This document shows, piece by piece, positions 1 to 7,070 of a stretch of 64,000 nucleotides of DNA (positions are counted from its first letter, which is position 1; every line of letters begins with the position of its first letter). The notes below the pieces were generated by a model that was given only the letters and a program-made list of their open reading frames with translations, was not told the origin of the DNA and searched no databases. The stretch spans positions 1 through 64,000 of the forward strand of contig CAJTSD010000015.1 in the NCBI GenBank assembly GCA_910578795.1, written 5' to 3'. Source of the DNA: an uncultured Lachnospiraceae bacterium (lineage in GTDB: Bacteria; Bacillota; Clostridia; Lachnospirales; Lachnospiraceae). The position numbers and the translations under genes are program-made.

Positions 1-615
1 AAGCCGTTCTGCAAGCTGCGCATTGCCGTCGCGGATTGCCTCCATGATACTCTTGTGCTCCGCTACCGCCGCTTTGCTACGCTCCTTGTCCGAAAGCGTC
101 TTTTGCCGCTCTTTTTGGACATACTGGTGAAAATCCTTGAGCAGGTGAATTAACATCTTGCTCTCGCACGCCTCGTAAAGCTGCATATGAAAGCGGTTAT
201 CAAGCTCGGTCAACTGCTCAAAGTGCCCCTTTGACAAATGAAACTCACTCAAAAGAATGGTTTCCTCCATCTCCTCAATCGCGTCCTTTGATATTTTTTT
301 CGTCGCCCATTTCGCGCACAGTCCCTCAAGGAGCGAACGGATTTCATAAATGTCCGCCACATCACAAGCCGATATGCCCGTCACATACGCGCCCTTGTTT
401 GGCACGATGCGGATTAACCCCTCCAGTTCAAGCTGACGGAATGCTTCTCGAACAGGAGTTCTGCTTACACCAAGCTCTTCCGCGACCGCCGCCTCTTTCA
501 GCTCGTCCTTTTCATTGTATCTGCCGCTTAAAATGTCTTCGCGGAGCTTGTTAAACACCCTGCTTCCCAACGAATATTTGTCCGGCGCATCATAATTGAC
601 ATCATACTCACTCAT
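1..615 (-). CDS. GntR-family (FadR/FCD subfamily) transcriptional regulator, 3' end cut off by window
   Basis: The gene starts with ATG at 615 and runs off the left edge, so 205 codons are visible. Residues 15-80 form a winged helix of GntR type, with the family signature around SRTPVREAFRQLELEGLI. This is followed by an all-helical FCD ligand domain in which the metal-binding Asp/His pattern begins (ELDNRFHMQLYEA). FCD domains usually bind small organic acids through a metal. The start lies 14 bp downstream of the citrate-synthase-like gene and has its own GGCGAGGAG ribosome site, so the two genes are probably one transcript. A GntR-like palindrome over that operon's promoter suggests autoregulation and control by citrate or a related acid. 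The family call is firm; the ligand is inference. Confidence 0.9.
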   Translation of the reverse strand, partial: MSEYDVNYDAPDKYSLGSRVFNKLREDILSGRYNEKDELKEAAVAEELGVSRTPVREAFRQLELEGLIRIVPNKGAYVTGISACDVADIYEIRSLLEGLCAKWATKKISKDAIEEMEETILLSEFHLSKGHFEQLTELDNRFHMQLYEACESKMLIHLLKDFHQYVQKERQKTLSDKERSKAAVAEHKSIMEAIRDGNAQLAERL

Positions 616-629
616 GTGCTCCTCGCCTC

Positions 630-2048
630 TCATTCTGTCCCAAGTGTTATGCCAAGCGTTTTGCAGCCCTCGTCAATCACCGATAAAAGCTCGTTATCCG
701 TCAGTACCGTGACACGGCCGCCCTCGTACTCCGCATCAACCCATGTTTTCACATATGCTACAAGCTCGGAACTCTTTTCAATCTTCGCATCACCGTTCAG
801 TTTAAAGTACGTGTTAATCCAGTGCGCAATGCCCGCAAGCCCCGACGTGTTGGAAACAGCGCAAAGCACAGGTCTTTTCAGGAATTTTTCGGTGTCGAAA
901 ATATTGTAAATCTCCTCGTTTTTCAGCAGTCCGTCCGCATGGATTCCCGCTCTTGTGATATTAAAATTTTTTCCGACAAACGGGGTTCTCGGCGGAATCC
1001 GGTAGCCGATTTCTTTCTCATAATACTCCGCAAGCTCTGTAATCACCGTGGTATCCATGCCGTTTAGCGTTCCTCTAAGCTGCGCATACTCAAATACCAT
1101 CGCCTCAAGCGGCGTATTGCCCGTGCGCTCCCCAATACCGAACAACGACGTATTGACACCCGCACAGCCGTAAAGCCACGCCGTTGTCGAATTGGTAACT
1201 GCCTTATAAAAATCATTGTGCCCATGCCATTCAATCCACTCATGCGGGACGCCTGCGTGCGTGTGAATGGCATAAATGATGCCCTGCACGCTTCTTGGGA
1301 TAACCGCACCGGGGAAATTGACGCCATACCCCATCGTATCACAGGCACGCACGATAATCGGCAGCCTGTACTGCTCTGCCAGCTTCATCAGCTCCTGGCA
1401 AAACGGTACGACATATCCGTAAATATCCGCCCTTGTAATGTCCTCTAAATGGCATCTGACACTGATTCCCTCGTCAAGACACTCTTTTACGACCGAAAGA
1501 TAATGCTCCATCGCCTGTCTTCTTGTCATTTTCAGTTTCATAAAAATATGATAGTCGGAGCAGCTCACAAGAATCCCCGTCTGCTTCATGCCAATCTCTT
1601 TTACCAGCTTAAAATCTTCCTTGCTCGCCCGAATCCACGAAGTAACCTCGGGAAACTGATAACCGCGCTCCATACATTTGTACACAGCGTCCCTGTCCTT
1701 TTTGCTATACAGGAAAAACTCGCTTTGGCGTATCATGCCGTTTGGTCCGCCGAGCTTGTGCAGGTAATCATAGATTGTCACAATCTGCTCCGTGCTGTAA
1801 GGCGCCCTCGACTGCTGCCCGTCACGAAACGTCGTGTCCGTTATCCATATTTCCTTTGGCATATTGTGGGGAACTACCCGGTCGTTAAACGGTATTTTGG
1901 GAATCTCATCATAAGGGAACATGTTTCGAAATGCATTCGGTTTTTCCACATCCTGCAATTGGTACATGTGCTCCTCAATCTGCAACAGATTGTTATGCTC
2001 GTTCATGGTAACCGGGCGGTTTTCAAAGTATCCGGTATTCTTTTCCAT
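630..2048 (-). CDS. HMGL/DRE-TIM family acyl-CoA condensing enzyme, probably (Re)-citrate synthase
   Basis: This 472-residue protein belongs to the DRE-TIM metallolyase family (2-isopropylmalate, homocitrate and Re-citrate synthases). The catalytic DTTFRDGQQ motif is at residues 71-79, an HLED motif at 200-203 and the metal-binding HGHN at 275-278. The long insert around LHKLGGPNGMIRQSEFF and the GERTGNTPLEA segment look like the Re-citrate synthase group described from Clostridium kluyveri, which makes citrate from acetyl-CoA and oxaloacetate for glutamate synthesis in anaerobes. Start choice: an in-frame TTG at 2060 abuts the AAAGGAG ribosome site with no spacing, whereas ATG 2048 sits 12 nt after it. 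The gene leads an operon with the GntR/FCD regulator. Homocitrate synthase or an isopropylmalate synthase paralogue remain alternatives. Confidence 0.72.
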   Translation of the reverse strand: MEKNTGYFENRPVTMNEHNNLLQIEEHMYQLQDVEKPNAFRNMFPYDEIPKIPFNDRVVPHNMPKEIWITDTTFRDGQQSRAPYSTEQIVTIYDYLHKLGGPNGMIRQSEFFLYSKKDRDAVYKCMERGYQFPEVTSWIRASKEDFKLVKEIGMKQTGILVSCSDYHIFMKLKMTRRQAMEHYLSVVKECLDEGISVRCHLEDITRADIYGYVVPFCQELMKLAEQYRLPIIVRACDTMGYGVNFPGAVIPRSVQGIIYAIHTHAGVPHEWIEWHGHNDFYKAVTNSTTAWLYGCAGVNTSLFGIGERTGNTPLEAMVFEYAQLRGTLNGMDTTVITELAEYYEKEIGYRIPPRTPFVGKNFNITRAGIHADGLLKNEEIYNIFDTEKFLKRPVLCAVSNTSGLAGIAHWINTYFKLNGDAKIEKSSELVAYVKTWVDAEYEGGRVTVLTDNELLSVIDEGCKTLGITLGTE

Positions 2049-2105
2049 TGTTCCAATCAACTCCTTTATTGTATAAATCCACTATTTATTTTGCATTTTT
2101 GTATT

Positions 2106-2134
2106 ATTGTATACAATTATACATTACATGTCAA
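2106..2134 (-). promoter_or_regulatory. Sigma-A promoter with GntR-type palindromic operator over the -10
   Basis: On the minus strand the -35 TTGACA (2129-2134) and -10 TACAAT (2106-2111) are 17 bp apart. The perfect 12-bp palindrome ATTGTATACAAT (2106-2117) covers the whole -10. Its centre GTATAC fits the GT-N-AC core typical of FadR/FCD-type GntR operators. A related half-site, ATTGTATAAA, follows at about 2080-2089. Repression by the GntR protein of the same operon is the simplest reading. Confidence 0.7.
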
Positions 2135-2156
2135 TAGCATGGTGAAAAAAACATCA

Positions 2157-2192
2157 CAAAAAAGCAGTGACCTTTTTGAATCACTGCTTTTC
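2157..2192 (-). terminator. Intrinsic terminator downstream of the Sel1-repeat gene
   Basis: The inverted repeat AAAGCAGTGA / TCACTGCTTT has a 10-nt loop. On the minus strand it is followed by a run of T, just after the stop of the 2217-3458 gene. The A-run on the other side makes it potentially bidirectional. Confidence 0.8.
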
Positions 2193-2216
2193 ATACCAAA
2201 CCGACACCCTGTAACT

Positions 2217-3458
2217 TTAACGGCGTACCCACTTGCCAAAGCCTAGCATTGTACGCTTATAATTCTTCATCTCTTCCTTTACTTCCGGATAGTTGCCTGC
2301 TTTCTGCAAATACGTAACGCCTTTCTCGATGTCCTCTGCAACGCCAAGTCCACGTGCATAAATCATGCCAAGCAGGTAATCTGCCTCCCAATAGCCCCAG
2401 TCCACCTGCTCCAAAAACATGCGTGCCCTTGTATAATCCTGCGGCGTTCCATTTCCATAAAAACAGCATTTTCCTAAATAAAAGACGCCCCATTTACTAC
2501 CCTTATCATACGCATAAGACAACAAATCAAATGCCTTATTGTAATCCTGCGCGACACCTCTTCCAAAAAAGTATGCCTTACCCAAACGATTGTGACTGTC
2601 AATATGTCCAAAAGGAATTTCCTTTTCAAAGCATTCAACAGAATACGCTTCATCCTTTGCCGTACCAATTCCCTCTGCATAACAGCGTCCCACATTGCAC
2701 CATGCACCGGGATGTCCGCCTTCTGCCGCCTTTTTGAACCACCCAAGCGCTTCTTCCTTGCGCCCTGCTTCCTCCAGGTCATCCGCGTAGATTGCCTGAT
2801 GCAGCGGATGACCGTACTCTGCTCCGATGCGAAACAAATCCTTTGCCTTATCTGGCTGGGGTTTTATAATATCCTCATCCCCCTTTGTATAATATTGGTT
2901 CAAATTGTTTGCCGCAAAATACATGCCTCCCCGCAAAGCCTTCCAAAACCAATCCTCACACTTGGAAATATTCTCCTTTAAATATGCCTTAAATGCCTGC
3001 TGGCTGGGAAAATCTGCCTTGTCCTTATTCTGAATGGTCAGAAAATCCCACCAAAAATAACAGTTTCCAATCACATACTGGCAAAACGCGTCTCCGTCCT
3101 GCGCCTGCCCCAAAACAACGTCAAATGCCTCCTGTAAATTAGCAAACGGCATTTTCTTTTCAAGTGCCGGCGTAAGCTCTCCGCAGCGCAGACAAATCAG
3201 CACGCCAAGCGCGCTTCCCTGCTCCACGGATTTATGGTAAAGCTCCACTGCCTTATCATCATCCTCCGGAAAACGATGCCCAATCCACACATACTGACGA
3301 CCACAATAGCATCTTGCCAAAATACAGGTCGCATCTCCGTCCCCGGCAGCACTTGCCTGCTCCAGCAGCGCAAAGGCCTCTTTTCCCCGACCTGTGCGCT
3401 CATGATAATAGATATCCTCAAGCGCCTGCTTCACCTCGTTGCTCAATGGTTTTCCCAT
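2217..3458 (-). CDS. Sel1-like (TPR-related) repeat protein
   Basis: This 413-residue protein has no signal peptide or membrane segment. At least five Sel1-type repeats are visible from about residue 185 to 395, recognised by recurring A-x-x-x-L-G-x-x-Y-x-x-G-x-G-V-x-x-D patterns such as LGKAYFFGRGVAQDYNKA and LGMIYARGLGVAEDIEKG. The N-terminal half has weaker, degenerate repeats. Sel1 repeats form superhelical scaffolds for protein contacts; no enzymatic domain is visible. The gene lies 50 bp downstream of the IbrB-like gene on the same strand and ends at a clear terminator, so it may be the last gene of that cassette. The partner protein is unknown. Confidence 0.85.
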   Translation of the reverse strand: MGKPLSNEVKQALEDIYYHERTGRGKEAFALLEQASAAGDGDATCILARCYCGRQYVWIGHRFPEDDDKAVELYHKSVEQGSALGVLICLRCGELTPALEKKMPFANLQEAFDVVLGQAQDGDAFCQYVIGNCYFWWDFLTIQNKDKADFPSQQAFKAYLKENISKCEDWFWKALRGGMYFAANNLNQYYTKGDEDIIKPQPDKAKDLFRIGAEYGHPLHQAIYADDLEEAGRKEEALGWFKKAAEGGHPGAWCNVGRCYAEGIGTAKDEAYSVECFEKEIPFGHIDSHNRLGKAYFFGRGVAQDYNKAFDLLSYAYDKGSKWGVFYLGKCCFYGNGTPQDYTRARMFLEQVDWGYWEADYLLGMIYARGLGVAEDIEKGVTYLQKAGNYPEVKEEMKNYKRTMLGFGKWVRR

Positions 3459-3508
3459 AAAATTTCCATCCTTTCTTTTTCATATATCATTTTTATGATA
3501 TCATATTT

Positions 3509-4084
3509 TTATAACTCATTTTCCTTTTCCGATTCCTGATTCTCATTCTCGTAAAGTACGTCCTCAATCGGTTTCCACGCCTGTCCAAAATTGACATCTT
3601 TAAACAAAGCAACAAGACCACTAATCTGTTTCAGGCGCAGTATCTCATCCTTATCCATGCCAAGATGCTTTGCAATCCATGCGTCACTTCTCCCCAGCTC
3701 ATGCAGCTCTTTTACAATATTGCTCATCAAATCCACATTGTGGGAACCTCTTGCACGGTTGTGCCTGACTGTGCTTGCCATTCGGTTTGACAAAGGTTTG
3801 TCAATCACAGCTACGGGCATCATTCCATGCTCACGCTCATAAATGTCCGGATATTCCTTCATCACATGCCAGCGGTGAAATCCGTCCACAATCGCATACA
3901 AATCCTTCTTAGGTGAATAATAGCATACAATCGGCATTGTGTATCCGTCTTCTTTAATACTGTCATAAAGAAGCTTCATCTCTGGCGGCGCAACACTATT
4001 TGGATTATAAGTATTAGGTACAATTTTTTCAAAAGGAACTGCTATTACATTATATACAGGACTTTTAAATTCATTATCTGCCAT
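3509..4084 (-). CDS. ParB/sulfiredoxin-fold protein, IbrB-like
   Basis: This 191-residue protein has a ParB N-terminal-like fold: NTYNPNSVAPPEMKLLYDSI (24-43), then the phosphate-binding box as VDGFHRW (66-72) and a basic segment HNRARGSHN (108-116). A probable helix-turn-helix follows at about 137-157. This matches small ParB-like proteins encoded with PAPS-reductase-like partners, such as IbrB of E. coli. The ATG overlaps the end of the upstream ibrA-like gene by 11 bp, with a GGAGAG ribosome site inside that gene, which indicates translational coupling and a likely complex. The GERR box of true ParB CTPases is altered to GFHRW, so chromosome-partitioning activity is not expected. The molecular role of the family is not established. 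Confidence 0.8.
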   Translation of the reverse strand: MADNEFKSPVYNVIAVPFEKIVPNTYNPNSVAPPEMKLLYDSIKEDGYTMPIVCYYSPKKDLYAIVDGFHRWHVMKEYPDIYEREHGMMPVAVIDKPLSNRMASTVRHNRARGSHNVDLMSNIVKELHELGRSDAWIAKHLGMDKDEILRLKQISGLVALFKDVNFGQAWKPIEDVLYENENQESEKENEL

Positions 4085-5396
4085 TTATCATCTCTCCATA
4101 CTTACGTTTAATCTTCTCGTTTCTTAGCTGTTCCTGTCGTGTCAGTCCAAATCCCATAAACCGGCAGGTATGATCGTTTTTCAAAATACAATAGCACATT
4201 CTTTTCCAGCTTGGAATGTCCTTTGTTGACTTGATATCGTCCGTATCGTCAGGGATATCCCCAACAAATACAATTCTGGAATTTTTCATCAGCGTATAGT
4301 TTGACACACCGTTCCGGCGAATATTATATCCATGATCAATCAGTTCCTGTATGACATTCTCCTCTAAACCTCCGCCTGTTTTGTGCCAAAACTCAATTGA
4401 GGTTTTAAACTTTTTTACATAATTATTGCGCAGCCTTGCGGGAAGTGTATCCAGCAGAAACTTAGTGTAAGACTCCCATGTATGACCTTCTGGCAATGTG
4501 ACATTACGATATCCCATCGCTTTGGTTTTACCATAAATACATCCAAAATTTGCCCCACGGACACGTCCCACAAGTCTTGTCCAAATCTCCGGATCAAGTA
4601 CACGATATAAATTCAGCGAATCTTTGGAATAATCATTAAACGGTGATGCCACACGCATTTGGTCTATCTTTAACCCTGCTTTATAATACAAATCATACAA
4701 GGCATTGTAATCATAATGAAATTGATAATTTGCCACCCATACATCCTGATTTGACCAGTCATATAGCGGTGAAGCACACCACACGTCCTTAAACTGTTTG
4801 GAAATCCAGCATTCTCCATTATATCCGTACTTCTTATTGACAATGCCGCTATATCGCTGCAAAGACTCATCTGCGCGAATACCCAGCAAACTTACTGTCT
4901 TACCGTAATCGTGTTCTTCCCTGTAAAACCGTCCAAACTGCTTTGCAAGATCTTCCTGATGCATCCGGTAACGATAATGGTTAAATGGATTATCTATTGT
5001 AATGACATAGGGATAATCCGGTCTTTTGCGAACCCAAATCTCCTCCTTTTTATCATCCCACGGATACCAATACATCTCATAGCTGCTGAGCGCCGTCCTA
5101 GTAGCCATTGGCAAGCATACCCAATACAAGTCACATTCTCCCTCCAGCGCTTTAAAGGTTCTTGTGACATATTCCGTAGTCACACTGTACTGTGCCTCAA
5201 AATCCTGATGAAACACCCCGATTCTGCGTCCCGGATAATTTTTTCGCTTAAAGTCAAGCAGCAGATTCAATAAAACGCCACTATCCTTGCCACCGCTGAA
5301 AGATACATAAATATTTTCAAACTCATGAAACAGATAATGAAACCGTTCCTGTACTGCATCATATACATTTTTCTTCTGATATCCTTTTACCATCAT
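4074..5396 (-). CDS. PAPS reductase-like adenine nucleotide alpha-hydrolase (DUF3440), IbrA-like
   Basis: This 440-residue protein opens with a PP-loop ATP-pyrophosphatase domain (FSGGKDSG at 33-40), the signature of PAPS reductase/adenylyl-transfer enzymes. A long C-terminal part resembles DUF3440 and carries the WDLP-like and RGANFGC segments. The CysH catalytic tail ECGLH is not visible, so it is probably not a sulfate-assimilation enzyme. It resembles IbrA, which with IbrB activates immunoglobulin-binding genes in some E. coli. Start: GGGAGG followed by 8 nt supports the paired ATGs at 5396/5393 rather than the ATG at 5420. It overlaps the ParB-like gene by 11 bp. The AT-rich codon use differs from the groEL and carbohydrate genes nearby, which suggests horizontal acquisition. 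Confidence 0.8.
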   Translation of the reverse strand: MMVKGYQKKNVYDAVQERFHYLFHEFENIYVSFSGGKDSGVLLNLLLDFKRKNYPGRRIGVFHQDFEAQYSVTTEYVTRTFKALEGECDLYWVCLPMATRTALSSYEMYWYPWDDKKEEIWVRKRPDYPYVITIDNPFNHYRYRMHQEDLAKQFGRFYREEHDYGKTVSLLGIRADESLQRYSGIVNKKYGYNGECWISKQFKDVWCASPLYDWSNQDVWVANYQFHYDYNALYDLYYKAGLKIDQMRVASPFNDYSKDSLNLYRVLDPEIWTRLVGRVRGANFGCIYGKTKAMGYRNVTLPEGHTWESYTKFLLDTLPARLRNNYVKKFKTSIEFWHKTGGGLEENVIQELIDHGYNIRRNGVSNYTLMKNSRIVFVGDIPDDTDDIKSTKDIPSWKRMCYCILKNDHTCRFMGFGLTRQEQLRNEKIKRKYGEMINGR

Positions 5397-5461
5397 AAGG
5401 TATACCTCCCTGCGCTGCATAGCGTTTACGCACTTTTATGATGTCAAAGCTAAACATTTTT

Positions 5462-5470
5462 ATTGTATCA
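5462..5470 (-). promoter_or_regulatory. Candidate extended -10 promoter for the ibrAB-like cassette
   Basis: The minus strand shows TG-A-TACAAT (-10 at 5462-5467) about 65 bp upstream of the ATG, within an A/T-rich tract. No good -35 is visible. Confidence 0.35.
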
Positions 5471-5522
5471 CGTTTTTTTTATTTTTTCCATTTTTTACCA
5501 AATTTTAACAATTATTTCCACC

Positions 5523-5556
5523 AAAAAAGGAGCCGTCATTTCTGATATGCTCCCTT
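5523..5556 (-). terminator. Intrinsic terminator after the cis-prenyltransferase-like gene
   Basis: On the minus strand GGGAGC and GCTCC arms are separated by about 15 nt and followed by TTTTTT. It lies 37 bp past the stop at 5593 and separates that gene from the ibrAB-like cassette. Confidence 0.75.
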
Positions 5557-5592
5557 CTGTATCCATATTTCCCGGCATTTAAAGACTTATTC

Positions 5593-6219
5593 TTATCCCC
5601 CTAAAGTTATATCCTGTTTTTGGTACCATTCTAAAGCATCCGTAAATTGTTTTTCCTGAAAATCGGGCCATAGTTCTTTAATAATATAAAAATCCGCATA
5701 AACAGTCTGAATAGGCAGAAATCCGGATAAACGACACATCCCGCCCCAACGGATTACCATATCAATTCTCGGTATTTCCTCGGATACCCAGCCATTCTTC
5801 ATATCCCATTCCCATCCATAGTTTACCAGAAAATTCACCCTTACTGTTTCTTTTTGATATCCCGGCTGACGTCTTCGGCATGCATATGGAAGCAATTCAG
5901 CAGGAAAACACGGCGAATCAGTATTGCCAATCACATACAATTCTATATTTTCCTTCTCAATCATTTTAACAGCATCCGTACAGGCTTTTGAAAATGCAAT
6001 AACCTGCTCTCTTGGACGCTTACAGTTATCTACTGTAAATCCATAGTAAGTTAATTCCTGTACTCCATACTTTTGTGCTGACCGAAGCAGTCTTAATCCC
6101 GGTTCTAATCCATATGCATACCCCCCCTCTTTTTTCAATCCGTTTTGCTGTGCCCACCGTCTGTTACCGTCCGGTATGATACCAATATGTTTTGGAAAAC
6201 GCCTCATACAATTAACCAT
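5593..6219 (-). CDS. Divergent cis-prenyltransferase (undecaprenyl diphosphate synthase family)
   Basis: At 208 residues this is shorter than a usual UppS (about 240-250). The N-terminal motif HIGIIPDGNRRWA (11-23) with the catalytic Asp and the KRPREQV segment (67-73) are kept. The C-terminal motif, normally R-T-S-G-E-x-R-x-S-N-F, reads IRWGGMCRLSGF (156-167): the Thr-Ser-Gly-Glu stretch is lost and Asn is replaced by Gly. LWPDF (183-187) is kept. Typical UppS makes the C55 carrier lipid for cell wall synthesis, and the altered Mg/IPP-binding segment suggests a specialised or impaired paralogue. Start is uncertain: AAGGAG lies 1 nt before ATG 6219 and 13 nt before ATG 6207. No isoprenoid genes flank it. 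Confidence 0.8.
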   Translation of the reverse strand: MVNCMRRFPKHIGIIPDGNRRWAQQNGLKKEGGYAYGLEPGLRLLRSAQKYGVQELTYYGFTVDNCKRPREQVIAFSKACTDAVKMIEKENIELYVIGNTDSPCFPAELLPYACRRRQPGYQKETVRVNFLVNYGWEWDMKNGWVSEEIPRIDMVIRWGGMCRLSGFLPIQTVYADFYIIKELWPDFQEKQFTDALEWYQKQDITLGG

Positions 6220-6349
6220 ACTCCTTTCACAGTATCTCCTGATATGTTACAGTATGTCCGCATAAACTGTTACAATTATTGAATAGAATAAACATCCCTT
6301 ATCAATATGGACAAATTTGGAAAAATTATACATACCTTGCAACGGCAAT

Positions 6350-6436
6350 CGAGTAAGGAAGAGTCATCTTCCCCTACTCGCTGCGCGCCCCATGCGCCGC
6401 TTTTGCGGCATACTTTCTATGCATGGGGCTGCGCAT
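6350..6436. repeat. Intergenic palindromic element (copy 1)
   Basis: Two adjacent hairpins: GAGTAAGGAAGA / TCTTCCCCTACTC, then a GC-rich palindrome GCGCCCCATGC ... GCATGGGGCTGCGC with an inner GCCGCTTTTGCGGC loop. The first 46 bp closely match the sequence at 18031-18076, so this is a dispersed element and not only a local terminator. It sits in the 268-bp gap between the nitroreductase and cis-prenyltransferase genes. Confidence 0.65.
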
Positions 6437-6487
6437 AAGAAAAGTTAAGGACTATGTTACCACAATCCTTAACTCCCACAAACAAAT

Positions 6488-7030
6488 CTAAATAAATTTT
6501 ACCAAATCATCCACACTCTTGCGCTTGGGCGCCTCCGGCGCCTCGTCCGCGTAGCCCATTGCCACAAGCGCTGCAACCTTCTGTCCTGCGTCAAGACCAA
6601 TGAGTTCTGCAACCTTATTCTCATCAAAAATACCAAGAATCACGCAGCCCAAGCCCTTATCGTGCGCTGCAAGGCTAAACGTCTGCGTTGCAAGTCCCGC
6701 GTCAAACACCTCCCAACGGTCCTCCTTGGAAGTAGTATACGAGCCGTCCCTTTCAAAACCGCTCCTGCCATGTACCATTGTCACAACCACAAGTGCCGGA
6801 GCGCCATTGATAATGCCTTTGTTATGTTCAAATCCAAGCGTCGCCTCCTCGGCAATTTTCGCCTTCGTATCCGCGTTCTCCACAATCGTATAACGCGTTA
6901 CCTGTGTGTTCTTCCATGAGGGCGCATATGCAGCGGCAGCCACAATCTCCCGCACGGTTTCCTGTTCTACCTGCTGCGGCTTAAATTTGCGGATACTCCG
7001 ACGCGTCTCAATGCACTGTAATGTTTCCAT
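6488..7030 (-). CDS. Nitroreductase-family FMN oxidoreductase
   Basis: This 180-residue protein has the nitroreductase start IETRRSIRKFKPQQV with the FMN-phosphate-contacting Arg residues, a PSWKNTQ segment (37-43) for flavin/substrate contact, and the dimer-domain end GLGCVILGIFDENKV followed by VAALVAMGYADE. It is a small single-domain FMN enzyme that reduces nitro compounds, quinones or other acceptors with NAD(P)H; the natural substrate cannot be read from sequence. It starts 40 bp after the sufB stop on the same strand with an AGGT-type ribosome site, so it may be co-transcribed with sufCB. That would place it in an iron-sulfur/redox stress context. Confidence 0.88.
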   Translation of the reverse strand: METLQCIETRRSIRKFKPQQVEQETVREIVAAAAYAPSWKNTQVTRYTIVENADTKAKIAEEATLGFEHNKGIINGAPALVVVTMVHGRSGFERDGSYTTSKEDRWEVFDAGLATQTFSLAAHDKGLGCVILGIFDENKVAELIGLDAGQKVAALVAMGYADEAPEAPKRKSVDDLVKFI

Positions 7031-7070
7031 AAAAATACCTCGCTTTCGTGATACGTATATAAGTTAATAG

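Noticed and set aside
1449..2246. 265-codon open frame on the plus strand
   Set aside because: Antisense to the citrate-synthase-like gene and its promoter; the product has no domain and no ribosome site.
5593..6219. Housekeeping uppS
   Set aside because: The C-terminal substrate motif is altered and the protein is short; no cdsA, dxr or frr neighbours as around normal uppS.
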